Assembly: GCA_020635875.1 (NCBI GenBank)
Contig: JACJYY010000006.1
Span: 186,001-250,000 of the forward strand
DNA length: 64,000 bases
Reading direction: 5' to 3'
Source of the DNA: Flavobacteriales bacterium
GTDB lineage: Bacteria; Bacteroidota; Bacteroidia; Flavobacteriales; Flavobacteriaceae
Shown here: one piece after another, positions 53,611 through 62,733 of the stretch
Position numbering within the stretch: the stretch's first letter is position 1
Layout: the number at the start of each line of letters is the position of its first letter
Translations under genes and position numbers: made by a program
Notes under the pieces: generated by a model
Told to the model about the DNA's origin: nothing
The model's input: only the letters and a program-made list of their open reading frames with translations
The model's database searches: none

Positions 53611-54489
53611 ATGAAAAAACAATTAGTAAAATTAAGCGCATTAGCTGTAGCAGTAACATTATTCAGTTGTAGCAAAGACGATCCAGCTCCAATTATCACT
53701 CCTGTTGTAATACCTACTATAACAGATGCTGAAATGGCAGCTGACATACAAGCCGATTTAGAACTGGATCAGGCTGCGGAAGCAGGATTGGTAATTCAAC
53801 AAAACTTAGAATACAAAGCACATCAACTCGCTAATGGAAGTCCAACCACAAATGGTAGACTAGTTAGTGAAGCATGTCAGGTTAGCGGAGAACTGGAAAA
53901 AGACCAAGTGGAATTTAACGGAAAACTTTATTTCTCGAGAATTTACGACTTTGGAACAACAGGATGCACACAGCCAAGCGGTGTTACTGTAAAAGGTGTA
54001 ATCAAAATTTTGGCACTTACAGCTAAGTTTAACGATGTGGTGGTTCTTTTCCAAGATTATGACATGAATGGTCGAATTGTAAATGGATCTATTCATTTAG
54101 TAAAAAATGAAGGAATTAATAATCCAAACATTACTAACACACAAAATCTAACCGTTAAACTTCCTATATTAGGAACATTCAAAAGAGAAGGTACGATCAC
54201 CAGAATTTACACCAAGGGTTATGACACTCCAGACAATTACACGGACGACTTCTTTAAGACAACTGGTACGTGGACTACCACTTTCCCTAATATGACAACC
54301 AACAAAGCTACAATTACAAAAGCTATCTTGACTAGTACAGAATGTACAAGAAAACATATAGAAGGAACGATTAGCTTTGTTCGAAATTTAAACACGGGTA
54401 CTATTGATTTTGGCGACGGACAAGGTTGTTCACAAACTTGGAAAATCACAAGAAACGGAAAATCGTTTGAGGTTAATGTAAATAATTAA
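53611..54489 (+). CDS. Hypothetical lipoprotein
   Basis: The 292-residue protein starts with a lipoprotein signal, MKKQLVKLSALAVAVTLFSC, with Cys20 followed by SKDDPAP. That stretch is acidic, which in Bacteroidetes may favour surface display. A Pro/Ile/Thr-rich linker precedes a beta-rich body with several Cys (EACQVSGEL, TTGCTQPSG, STECTRKH, GQGCSQTW) that could form two disulfides. I recognise no family. It has its own promoter and a strong terminator. Confidence 0.7.
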   Translation: MKKQLVKLSALAVAVTLFSCSKDDPAPIITPVVIPTITDAEMAADIQADLELDQAAEAGLVIQQNLEYKAHQLANGSPTTNGRLVSEACQVSGELEKDQVEFNGKLYFSRIYDFGTTGCTQPSGVTVKGVIKILALTAKFNDVVVLFQDYDMNGRIVNGSIHLVKNEGINNPNITNTQNLTVKLPILGTFKREGTITRIYTKGYDTPDNYTDDFFKTTGTWTTTFPNMTTNKATITKAILTSTECTRKHIEGTISFVRNLNTGTIDFGDGQGCSQTWKITRNGKSFEVNVNN

Positions 54490-54509
54490 TTCACAAAATT
54501 TTTCCCTAC

Positions 54510-54551
54510 AAAAAAGGGGTAGGCTTCCTATCGGAAGCCTACCCCTTTTTT
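54510..54551. terminator. Strong bidirectional terminator between the lipoprotein gene and rlmN
   Basis: A perfect 19-base stem (54510-54528 and 54533-54551) with loop TATC begins with six A and ends with six T. GGGGTAGGCTTCC forms the GC-rich core. It serves both convergent genes. Confidence 0.95.
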
Positions 54552-54552
54552 G

Positions 54553-55596
54553 TTACACATTCTTATTCGCTAATTGACCACAAGCAGCATCAATGTCTTT
54601 GCCTCGGCTGCGTCTGACTACAGCGACAATTTTATTTCGCTCTAAAGCGGTAATATAGGCCTCGATGGCATTGGAATCCGCTTGTTGAAATTCGCCGTCA
54701 TCAATAGGATTGTATTCGATTAAATTGACCTTACAAGGCACGTATTTACAAAATTTGACTAGCGCATCAATGTCTTCTGCCGCATCATTTATTCCCTTCC
54801 ACACCACATACTCGTAGGTCACTTTGCTCTTGGTTTTGGCATACCAATATTCCAATGATTTGCGAAGGTCATTCAATGGAAAATTCTTACTAAAGGGCAT
54901 GATTTTATTACGCACTTCTTCTCTAGCAGAATGCAAAGAAACTGCCAACTTAAACTTAACGGCATCGTCAGCCAATTTGACAATCATTTTGGGCAAACCG
55001 GACGTCGAAACAGTAATTCGTTTGGGAGACATACCTAAACCTTCGTCATGGGTTATCTTTTCAATGGCTTTCATGACATTATTGTAATTCATCAAGGGCT
55101 CTCCCATTCCCATAAATACAATATTGGACAACTTACGATTGTGATAGGTTTCACTTTCTTTGTTGATTGCCACCACCTGATCATAGATTTCGTCAGGATT
55201 CAAATTACGCATGCGTTTGAGTCTTGCTGTGGCGCAAAATTCGCAATCTAAACTACATCCCACTTGACTGGACACACAGGCAGTTGTTCGCGTGTCCGTA
55301 GGGATTAAAACAGATTCTACCACTAGACCATCGTGTAGTTTTACGGCATTTTTAATCGTCCCATCCAGACTACGTTGCATCTGATCTACCTTGACGTGAT
55401 TGATGACAAAATGTTGATCTAAAAGTGTTCTTGTCTCCTTTGATAAATTAGACATGGCATTAAAATCATGAGCACCTTTGACCCACAGCCATTCATAGAC
55501 TTGATTTCCTCTAAATGCCTTATCGCCTTGAACCACAAAGAAGTCACGCAAGGCTTCTTTTGACAACGATCGAATATCTTTTTTATCTGCTTGCAT
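54553..55596 (-). CDS. rlmN: 23S rRNA (adenine2503-C2)-methyltransferase RlmN
   Basis: RlmN is a radical SAM enzyme that methylates A2503 of 23S rRNA and A37 of some tRNAs. The 347-residue protein has the cluster motif CSLDCEFC, GMGEPLMNYNNV, SLHSAREEVRNKIMP and the C-terminal Cys of DAACGQL that carries the methyl group. The ATG at 55596 (MQADKKDIRSL) is preferred; an upstream TTG extension runs through the promoter box. The terminator lies directly after the stop. Confidence 0.95.
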   Translation of the reverse strand: MQADKKDIRSLSKEALRDFFVVQGDKAFRGNQVYEWLWVKGAHDFNAMSNLSKETRTLLDQHFVINHVKVDQMQRSLDGTIKNAVKLHDGLVVESVLIPTDTRTTACVSSQVGCSLDCEFCATARLKRMRNLNPDEIYDQVVAINKESETYHNRKLSNIVFMGMGEPLMNYNNVMKAIEKITHDEGLGMSPKRITVSTSGLPKMIVKLADDAVKFKLAVSLHSAREEVRNKIMPFSKNFPLNDLRKSLEYWYAKTKSKVTYEYVVWKGINDAAEDIDALVKFCKYVPCKVNLIEYNPIDDGEFQQADSNAIEAYITALERNKIVAVVRRSRGKDIDAACGQLANKNV

Positions 55597-55600
55597 ACTG

Positions 55601-55608
55601 CAAAAGTA
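55601..55608 (-). promoter_or_regulatory. -7 box of rlmN, nearly leaderless
   Basis: On the minus strand TACTTTTG (55608-55601) is a perfect box. Only 4 bases separate it from the ATG at 55596. Confidence 0.55.
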
Positions 55609-55653
55609 ATTCAATTCAAGGAAAAAGAGGTTGTTTTAATCTTCAAGGATAAT

Positions 55654-56235
55654 TTATAGTCTATCCAACCACTCAAAAACCTTTTGTGTAGGCAATCCCA
55701 CCACATTGGCATAGGAACCTTCAATTTTTTCGATGCCGACTAAACCAATCCATTCTTGAATACCGTACGAACCTGCTTTATCAAACGGTTGATAATGCTC
55801 TATATAATACTCAATAACAGCATCAGACAAAGTTGCAAAAGTAACATGAGTGATGTCGTGAAAAACGGCTGTTTTGTATTTGGTCTTTACACAAACCGAA
55901 GTAATAACTTGGTGGGTTTTGCCTGATAAGGATTGTAACATCTCTACTGCTCCTTTATGCCCTTTGGGTTTACCCAAAGCCTTTCCTTCTAGCCAAACAA
56001 TAGTGTCACTGGTAAATAAAATTTCATTTTCTTTCAGTTCCCCGTCAAAAGCACTGGCTTTTAATTCGGCTAGATAATCTGTGATCTCTTCAGCTTGTAG
56101 ATGGTCTGGAAACACTTCATCAATTTCTTTGAGACGGACTTCAAAATCCAACCCCATTTCCTCAAAAAACTGTTGTCTTCTTGGCGAACCCGAAGCCAGA
56201 ATAATATGTTTATCTTTCAACTTTTCCTTTAACAT
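55654..56235 (-). CDS. maf: Maf-family nucleotide pyrophosphatase
   Basis: Maf proteins hydrolyse non-canonical or pyrimidine nucleoside triphosphates. The 193-residue protein has the N-terminal ASGSPRRQQFFEEMG signature, SDTIVWLEGKALGKP, and the C-terminal GSYGIQEWIG and GSYANVVGLP. Its start overlaps the stop of the UbiA-family gene by 1 base, so it is in the operon starting with the DUF2520 gene. Confidence 0.94.
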   Translation of the reverse strand: MLKEKLKDKHIILASGSPRRQQFFEEMGLDFEVRLKEIDEVFPDHLQAEEITDYLAELKASAFDGELKENEILFTSDTIVWLEGKALGKPKGHKGAVEMLQSLSGKTHQVITSVCVKTKYKTAVFHDITHVTFATLSDAVIEYYIEHYQPFDKAGSYGIQEWIGLVGIEKIEGSYANVVGLPTQKVFEWLDRL

Positions 56236-57155
56236 TAGCTCAACATATCATAGGTTATAACCGCAATAGATAAGACTCCAAATAACATTACCAACTTTAA
56301 GACCACACTTAGTTTTGCAAATTCACGAGTCTCTCTGGCAGTCCATACTTTAAGCATAAAATAAATCAGGGGCCCAACAACGGTAAGTAATACGTATGTA
56401 TTAGCTATAAAAAGATTAGGTAAATACGTCAGCAAATAATAGGTAATCCCTGACACAGGAATCAAGGTCAAAAGTGCGGCTGTTTTGGCAGCTACCGAGC
56501 GCCCAAATTTAATCGGAAAAGTAATTCTTTTAGACTGGATATCTCCCCTTTTATCTTCAATGTCTTTTACAATCTCACGGATAAGATTCACAAAAAACAA
56601 AACAAAAGCATAGTCTAATAAAATCTCAAAAAAGACTTTCATAACGTACTGATTACCAGGGAAAATCATAGGTAATAAATCAAATAGACCTACTACCAAC
56701 AAACTCATCGCTACTAGTAAGGAAATCACAACATTTCCAATCAGCACGGTTTTCTTTAAATTAACCGCATAATAATATAACGTTCCTGCAATCCCCACAA
56801 ACAAAGCCGTAAATAGGGATTTATCAATCACATTGGCTAAATAAAAACCAACAACCACACCTACAGTAGTAAAACCCATATAATAGTTATAAGCATTATG
56901 CTGCGAGATAGATTTACCAATAATTAATTTATGAGGCCGATTGATTCGGTCTGTCTCTACATCCATAATATCATTAATGATATAACCTCCCGCAGCCAAA
57001 CAAACGGTAGCCAAAATCAGCAAAACATATTGCCAATCCTTTAGTGCAACGGGAATACCTTGAGGTATTAAAAAAGCATACCTAAAAACCAACTGCATCA
57101 CTACAATCATTAATAGGTTCTTGTATCTGATTAATTGTAAAATGTGTTTCATCAA
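56235..57155 (-). CDS. UbiA-family prenyltransferase, geranylgeranylglycerol-phosphate geranylgeranyltransferase-like
   Basis: The 306-residue membrane protein has about eight helices. It carries both Asp-rich motifs of the UbiA family: NDIMDVETDRINRPHK (residues about 61-76) and REIVKDIEDKRGDIQSKR (about 198-215). Flavobacterial proteins of this type are named geranylgeranylglycerol-phosphate geranylgeranyltransferase (DGGGP synthase), the second step of archaeal-type ether lipid synthesis. A quinone prenyltransferase is the alternative. It is 41 bases downstream of kdsC. Confidence 0.85.
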   Translation of the reverse strand: MMKHILQLIRYKNLLMIVVMQLVFRYAFLIPQGIPVALKDWQYVLLILATVCLAAGGYIINDIMDVETDRINRPHKLIIGKSISQHNAYNYYMGFTTVGVVVGFYLANVIDKSLFTALFVGIAGTLYYYAVNLKKTVLIGNVVISLLVAMSLLVVGLFDLLPMIFPGNQYVMKVFFEILLDYAFVLFFVNLIREIVKDIEDKRGDIQSKRITFPIKFGRSVAAKTAALLTLIPVSGITYYLLTYLPNLFIANTYVLLTVVGPLIYFMLKVWTARETREFAKLSVVLKLVMLFGVLSIAVITYDMLS

Positions 57156-57196
57156 AGTACTTATTTACTTACTACTTACGCCTTAATAATTACTAC

Positions 57197-57733
57197 TTAA
57201 AAATCACTCGTCGTGTCTCCTCCAAAACTCGCCACCCATTTTCCTTGTACTTTCATCACTTGCTCTATGACTTCTCTCACACAACCTTCTCCTCCATTTT
57301 TGTGCGAAACATAATGACTGATTGCTTTAATCTCAGCTACCGAATCTTGTGGACAAGTCGCTAATCCCACCTTTTTCATCACATGGTAATCAGGAATATC
57401 ATCTCCCATGTACAACACCGTGTTTGGGTCAATGGAATAGACGTCGATAAATTCTTCGTAGGTCTCTACTTTATCACTAATTCCGAGATAAATATCGGTC
57501 AAGCCCAAACCTCTTAGACGATTGCGTACTCCCTCATTTTTCCCTCCCGAAATCACACAAACCGTATAGCCGTTATCAATGGCTACTTTCATAGCATAAC
57601 CATCACGGGTATTCATCGTACGCAACAATTCACCCGAAGTGGTAATAGTTACTTTACTATCTGTCAAAACACCATCTACATCAAAAATAAATGTAGTGAT
57701 GTCATTCATAATCTCTTTGTAACTCCTTGACAT
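57197..57733 (-). CDS. kdsC: Kdo-8-phosphate phosphatase (HAD superfamily)
   Basis: KdsC removes phosphate from Kdo-8-phosphate on the way to lipopolysaccharide. The 178-residue protein has the HAD motifs FDVDGVLTDS (both catalytic Asp), CVISGG, and YMGDDIPDYHVM. NTRDGYAMK is typical of the KdsC group. Its start overlaps the DUF2520 gene by 32 bases; a later ATG at 57709 (MNDITTF) is possible. It complements waaA at 16260. Confidence 0.9.
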   Translation of the reverse strand: MSRSYKEIMNDITTFIFDVDGVLTDSKVTITTSGELLRTMNTRDGYAMKVAIDNGYTVCVISGGKNEGVRNRLRGLGLTDIYLGISDKVETYEEFIDVYSIDPNTVLYMGDDIPDYHVMKKVGLATCPQDSVAEIKAISHYVSHKNGGEGCVREVIEQVMKVQGKWVASFGGDTTSDF

Positions 57734-58484
57734 GTGTCTCTTGTATTGAACGTGTTAATAGATTATATATTTTTTGTGTTTGAGGTACATCTTTCAAAAA
57801 ATCCTGCTGATTATTGATGGTATTTTGATCATTCCGGACTGCAGGCCCTGTTTGCACCTCAAAAGGTTTTGAGTGTTTTACTTTTTTGGCTGTAGCCAAA
57901 ATCAACGGTTGTAATATCTCAAATGGCAAATTATGTTGTTCACAAATTGAATCCGCCAAATGATACATTTGATTCACAAAATTATTACAAAATACGGCTG
58001 CCACATGTAGGGCTTTACGTTGCTCAGAATCCAATTCATAGACTTTGGCGTTAAGCAAAACCGTCAACTGCTTTAAAACTTCTAAATCTTCTTTGTTTTC
58101 AGTTTCCAAACAAAAAGGAACTTCTTTTAAGTCTATCTTTTTTTCTTTGGAAAAGCTTTGCAAAGGATACCATACACCCCGTCTGTTTTTATCAGACAGA
58201 AGAGTTAAAGGTTGTGTTCCCGAAACATGAACAACCAATCGATCTGTAAAAGGCAATTGTGCAGAAACACTTGCAATTGCGTCATCACTAACAGCTAAGA
58301 CATAAATATCAGCTTCTTCAAGCAATGAAAAATCACTAGTCACATTCAACTCCGGAAATCTCATGGATAGTTCATAGGTATTGCGTGCCCATGCTTGTAC
58401 CAACTCAAGACCCTCAGCCAACTGAACCTGTTCTATCAAATGATGGGCTACATTACCCCCTCCGATAATTGTGATTTTTACCAT
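57702..58484 (-). CDS. Rossmann-like and DUF2520 domain protein
   Basis: The 260-residue protein has an N-terminal NAD(P)-binding fold (IIGGGNVAHHLIEQ) like F420-dependent or ProC-type reductases. A C-terminal helical DUF2520 domain follows (ALHVAAVFCNNFVNQMYHLAD). It resembles 6-phosphogluconate dehydrogenase-fold proteins. The substrate is unknown. It is the first gene of a DUF2520-kdsC-UbiA-maf operon, an order often seen in flavobacteria. Confidence 0.88.
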   Translation of the reverse strand: MVKITIIGGGNVAHHLIEQVQLAEGLELVQAWARNTYELSMRFPELNVTSDFSLLEEADIYVLAVSDDAIASVSAQLPFTDRLVVHVSGTQPLTLLSDKNRRGVWYPLQSFSKEKKIDLKEVPFCLETENKEDLEVLKQLTVLLNAKVYELDSEQRKALHVAAVFCNNFVNQMYHLADSICEQHNLPFEILQPLILATAKKVKHSKPFEVQTGPAVRNDQNTINNQQDFLKDVPQTQKIYNLLTRSIQETHVKELQRDYE

Positions 58485-58539
58485 TTGGCTAAATTATAAA
58501 AAAAGAGAGTTGTACCACCATTAGATGCGAGTTTATGAG

Positions 58540-58547
58540 TACTTTTG
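58540..58547 (+). promoter_or_regulatory. -7 box of the ResB-CcsA fusion gene
   Basis: TACTTTTG is a perfect TAnnTTTG. It covers an upstream in-frame TTG (58545), so the ATG at 58578, 30 bases downstream, is the likely start. Confidence 0.6.
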
Positions 58548-58577
58548 CAGCAGCAAAACAAATTAAGGTTTTCGTTT

Positions 58578-61500
58578 ATGGAAAAGAAACTATTCTCTCT
58601 GCTTTTTTCGACACGTTTAATGGCTTTTTTGTTTGTCCTTTTTGCGGCAGCAATGGGTATTGGAACTTTTATCGAAAGTGAGTACAACACAGATACGGCT
58701 CGTGTATTTATTTATAATGCTTGGTGGTTCGAAACCATTATGGTCTTTTTTATCATCAACTTCATCGGAAATATCAAACGATACCAATTGTACAAGCTCA
58801 AAAACTGGGCGACACTTACCTTACACCTTTCGTTTATTCTAATCATCGTAGGGGCATACATTACAAGATATATTAGTTATGAAGGTATGATGCCGATACG
58901 TGAAGGAGCAACCGAAAATAGTGTTTATTCTGACAAAGTACACTTAACCGCTATGGTTGACGGTTTATACAACGGAGAAATGATGAGAAAAACATTGGAA
59001 GAACCGATGATTCTCTCTCCTCTAGCCTCTAACCATTACAGCATCGACGATAAATTTGACCAAATCCCATTTGAGATAACCACTAACGAGTACATCATGG
59101 GAGCTACTCAGACGATTACTCCTGCGGACAAAGGAGACCTATACCTCAAAATGGTGGAAGCAGGCGGTGGTGGACGTCACGATCACTACCTTAAGGAAGG
59201 TGTAGTCGAGAACATTCATAACATCCTTTTTGCTTTTAATAAAGAAACACCTGGAGCAGTAAACATTATAAAAAACGAAGACGGTTATTTTATTCGTTCG
59301 CCTTTCGGCGGAAGCTTTATGCGTATGGCCGATCAAATGCAAGGGCAAGTTTTTGCGGATAGCACACAACAATTAATGTTACGTTCCCTATATAATGTAG
59401 CAGGAAGTCAATTTGTATTTCCAGAACCCGCAATGACAGGGAAAGTGATTTATGTGGGTTCAAATGATTATAAAACCCAAGGTGATGATGCTCTAAAAGT
59501 CACTATCAAATCAGGTGGTCAAACCGAACAATTGACTTTGATTGGTTCTAAAGGTAAAATGGGACAACCTCAAGCTGTAAAAGTGGGTGATTTAGAATTC
59601 ACATTATTCTTTGGAAGCAAGGTGTACACCTTGCCTTTTGGCGTTAAGCTTAATGATTTCATTGCCAAAAAATATCCGGGTACACAAAAACGCTATTCAG
59701 CCTTTGAAAGCAAAGTAACAATTCTAGATAGTACAGAGACTTTTGATGCGCATATTTACATGAACAATATTTTGGATTATAAAGGTTATCGGTTCTTTCA
59801 GGCTTCATTTGATCCAGACGAAAAAGGAACGATTTTATCCGTTAATCATGACTATTGGGGAACAACTATTACTTACATCGGATACTTCCTTTTGTATTTG
59901 GGTTTAATGGCTATTTTGTTTGACCCAAATAGTCGTTTTGGCGCATTGAAAAAGAAAATTGAAGAAGTAAAAAAGAAAAAAGCCGCACTACTTATTTTCC
60001 TGTTACTTGGTTTAATGGGTTGGTCTCAAAACCATGACCACAACAAACCTCTTACGGATGCTCAAATTGACTCTTTAGTTACAGCTTTAGCCATTGATGC
60101 CGATCATGCGGCTAATTTTGGGCGTTTGGTGATTCAGGATGCGGGTGGTCGTATGAAACCCATCAACACTTTTGCTTCAGAATTAGTGCGAAAGGTTAGC
60201 AAGAGCGATCATTACAAAGATTTAAATGCGGATCAGGTCTTTTTGTCGATTACCAAAAATCCAAGACTGTGGTATTCCGTTCCTATGATTTATTTAAAAC
60301 GTGGTAATGACAGTATTAGAGATTTGATTGGTGTGGATCGCAAAGCGAAATACGCTCCCCTTTTAGCCTTTTTTGACGAAAGAGGACAATACAAATTGGA
60401 AAAACTTTTGGAACAAGCGCATCAAGCACCTGTGCCAAATCAGTTCCAAAAAGACTTTATTGAAACCGACAAAAAAGTCAACCTTCTCTACTCGGCTTTG
60501 ACTGGAAGTATCTTGAAGATTTTCCCAATACCTTTTGACGAAAACAACAAATGGATTTCTTATGCCGAACTGAGTTCGAGCAATATTAAAGGTATTGATT
60601 CTATGTACGTCAAAAACATTTTACCGATGTACCTTGGACAAATCGATACCGCACAAAAAGAGCAGAATTTCAGCACCGTTGATACATTAGTCAAAAGCAT
60701 TGTTACCTTCCAAAAAAAATACGGAAGTGCCGTACGCCCTAGTGACGATAAAATTAATGCGGAAATTGCCTATAACAAATATGACATTTTTAAACGTCTG
60801 TACTATTTGTATATGTTGGTGGGATCTATCATGTTTATCTTGATTATTTTCAAAATATTCTTTGATAATAAAAGCTTCAACTTATTAGTAACTACAAGTC
60901 ATATCTTAATAGGTGTTTTATTTTTATTACATACTGCGGGACTCATCGCACGTTGGTACATTTCAGGTCATGCTCCTTGGAGTGATGCTTATGAATCCAT
61001 GATTTATGTGGCCTGGGCAACTATGTTATTTGGTTTGATTTACGGTAAAGATTCTCAATTGACTGTTGCCTCAACGGCATTTGTTACCTCAATGATTTTA
61101 ATGATTGCCCACTGGAACTGGATGGATCCTTCCATTGCCAACTTACAACCCGTTCTGAACTCGTATTGGCTGATGATTCATGTGGCTGTAATTGTAGCCA
61201 GTTATGGTCCTTTTACCTTGGGAATGATTTTGGGTATTGTAGCCTTGATATTGATGCTGTTAACTAATGAGAAAAACAAAAAGAAAATCAGTTTAAGCAT
61301 ACAAGAGATTACTTATATCAACGAATCAGCACTGACTGTGGGATTGGTTATGCTAACCATTGGAAACTTCTTAGGAGGTCAATGGGCTAATGAAAGCTGG
61401 GGTCGTTATTGGGGTTGGGACCCAAAAGAAACCTGGGCTTTGATAAGTATCATGGTGTATGCTTTTGTGATTCATATGAGACTTGTTCCTGGACTAAGAG

Positions 61501-61709
61501 GACGATGGACGTTCAACTTTATTAGTATTGTTGCTTTTGCGTCTATCATGATGACTTACTTTGGGGTAAACTTCTACTTAACAGGGTTGCACTCTTATGC
61601 TAGTGGAGATAAAGTAGTCACTCCAAATTTTATTTATTACTCTGTCGTGATTGTATCTGCTTTGGGGATTGCTTCTTATTTTAAATATTTGAAGTATTAC
61701 AAGAAGTAA
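58578..61709 (+). CDS. ccsBA: Fused ResB-CcsA cytochrome c biogenesis protein (system II)
   Basis: System II moves heme across the membrane and attaches it to c-type cytochromes. The 1043-residue protein joins a ResB part (residues 1 to about 470; first helix MAFLFVLFAAAMGIGTFIE, a large periplasmic domain) to a CcsA part (from about 750). A periplasmic middle section with VIQDAGGRMKPINTFASELVRK lies between them. The heme-handling tryptophan-rich motif is WGRYWGWDPKETW near residue 940. Histidines near HTAGLIARWY and MIHVAVIVAS are candidate heme ligands. About a dozen membrane helices are visible. The fused form is usual in Bacteroidetes. Confidence 0.93.
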   Translation: MEKKLFSLLFSTRLMAFLFVLFAAAMGIGTFIESEYNTDTARVFIYNAWWFETIMVFFIINFIGNIKRYQLYKLKNWATLTLHLSFILIIVGAYITRYISYEGMMPIREGATENSVYSDKVHLTAMVDGLYNGEMMRKTLEEPMILSPLASNHYSIDDKFDQIPFEITTNEYIMGATQTITPADKGDLYLKMVEAGGGGRHDHYLKEGVVENIHNILFAFNKETPGAVNIIKNEDGYFIRSPFGGSFMRMADQMQGQVFADSTQQLMLRSLYNVAGSQFVFPEPAMTGKVIYVGSNDYKTQGDDALKVTIKSGGQTEQLTLIGSKGKMGQPQAVKVGDLEFTLFFGSKVYTLPFGVKLNDFIAKKYPGTQKRYSAFESKVTILDSTETFDAHIYMNNILDYKGYRFFQASFDPDEKGTILSVNHDYWGTTITYIGYFLLYLGLMAILFDPNSRFGALKKKIEEVKKKKAALLIFLLLGLMGWSQNHDHNKPLTDAQIDSLVTALAIDADHAANFGRLVIQDAGGRMKPINTFASELVRKVSKSDHYKDLNADQVFLSITKNPRLWYSVPMIYLKRGNDSIRDLIGVDRKAKYAPLLAFFDERGQYKLEKLLEQAHQAPVPNQFQKDFIETDKKVNLLYSALTGSILKIFPIPFDENNKWISYAELSSSNIKGIDSMYVKNILPMYLGQIDTAQKEQNFSTVDTLVKSIVTFQKKYGSAVRPSDDKINAEIAYNKYDIFKRLYYLYMLVGSIMFILIIFKIFFDNKSFNLLVTTSHILIGVLFLLHTAGLIARWYISGHAPWSDAYESMIYVAWATMLFGLIYGKDSQLTVASTAFVTSMILMIAHWNWMDPSIANLQPVLNSYWLMIHVAVIVASYGPFTLGMILGIVALILMLLTNEKNKKKISLSIQEITYINESALTVGLVMLTIGNFLGGQWANESWGRYWGWDPKETWALISIMVYAFVIHMRLVPGLRGRWTFNFISIVAFASIMMTYFGVNFYLTGLHSYASGDKVVTPNFIYYSVVIVSALGIASYFKYLKYYKK

Positions 61710-61712
61710 ACA

Positions 61713-62711
61713 TTGGACTCACTAACCCAAATCGTATTAGGTGCCGCTGTTGGTGAAACCGTTTTAGGTCGTAAAGTCGGCAATAAGGCTATGCTTTACG
61801 GTGCTATTGGAGGAACGATTCCTGATTTAGATGTATTGTCGTCACACTTCACTGACACTGTAACGGCTTTAGAAATGCACCGCGGGTTTACCCATTCGAT
61901 TGTCTTTTCTGTGGTCTTTGCTCCCTTATTTGGGTATCTGGTTTCTAAGTATGAAAAGTATAAAGATTCCAAAGGCTGGTCTTGGTTATTCTTTTGGGCA
62001 TTTATTACGCATCCTCTATTAGATGCGCATACTACTTGGGGTACGCAATTGTTTTGGCCGCTGGATTTACGTTTGGCTTACAAAAACATCTTTGTCATTG
62101 ACCCGCTTTATACCCTCCCTTTTCTGACCTTTTTGATTTTGGCTATGCGCCAAAAAAGAACATCCAGTAAAAGACGTCGATTGAATAATCTAGGTTTGAT
62201 TGTAAGTAGTGGATATATGATTCTGACTATTTTATTCAAAGGGATTGTTTACCATCAATTCAAAGACGCACTTACAGAGCAGAATATTTCGCACAAAGAC
62301 ATTCAAACCAAGCCTACTCCTTTGAACTCCATATTATGGGCAGCAAATGTAGAAACAGAAGACTCTTTTTTGATTGGCTACAGTTCTATCTTAAATAATA
62401 TTCCGATTGAATTCTTGGAATATCCTAAAAATCATCATCTACTTGGGGGTTTATCTGACCATCCGAAAGTCCAACGTATGATTGCCATTTCTCAGGGTTG
62501 GTATACGATTACCAAAAATGAAGAGGGATTATTCTTTAATGATTTGCGTTTTGGTACCATGGGAATAAAAGAAGGAGCGAATACCTTTGTTTTCAGATAT
62601 AAAATTGAAACTGATGGAAAAGGAATTCTAACATTCACAGAACAACCCAAAGCCCCTGAAGACGGCAAGAAATTACTCGCCGAATTGTGGGATGGGATAA
62701 TTGGGAATTGA
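61713..62711 (+). CDS. YdjM/DUF457-type membrane metal-dependent hydrolase
   Basis: The 332-residue protein starts from a TTG at 61713 with MDSLTQIVLGAAVGETVLG, the typical family start. Metal-binding style motifs follow: GGTIPDLDVL, MHRGFTHSIVF and THPLLDAHTTWGTQLFWP. Four to five membrane helices cover the N-terminal half, and the C-terminal half is a soluble domain. It lies 3 bases after the cytochrome c assembly gene and is probably co-transcribed. Its substrate is unknown. Confidence 0.85.
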   Translation: MDSLTQIVLGAAVGETVLGRKVGNKAMLYGAIGGTIPDLDVLSSHFTDTVTALEMHRGFTHSIVFSVVFAPLFGYLVSKYEKYKDSKGWSWLFFWAFITHPLLDAHTTWGTQLFWPLDLRLAYKNIFVIDPLYTLPFLTFLILAMRQKRTSSKRRRLNNLGLIVSSGYMILTILFKGIVYHQFKDALTEQNISHKDIQTKPTPLNSILWAANVETEDSFLIGYSSILNNIPIEFLEYPKNHHLLGGLSDHPKVQRMIAISQGWYTITKNEEGLFFNDLRFGTMGIKEGANTFVFRYKIETDGKGILTFTEQPKAPEDGKKLLAELWDGIIGN

Positions 62712-62720
62712 TTTTTACCG

Positions 62721-62728
62721 TACCTTTG
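62721..62728 (+). promoter_or_regulatory. -7 box of the YgiQ-type gene, nearly leaderless
   Basis: TACCTTTG is a perfect TAnnTTTG. Only 5 bases separate it from the ATG at 62734. Confidence 0.6.
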
Positions 62729-62733
62729 CACAC

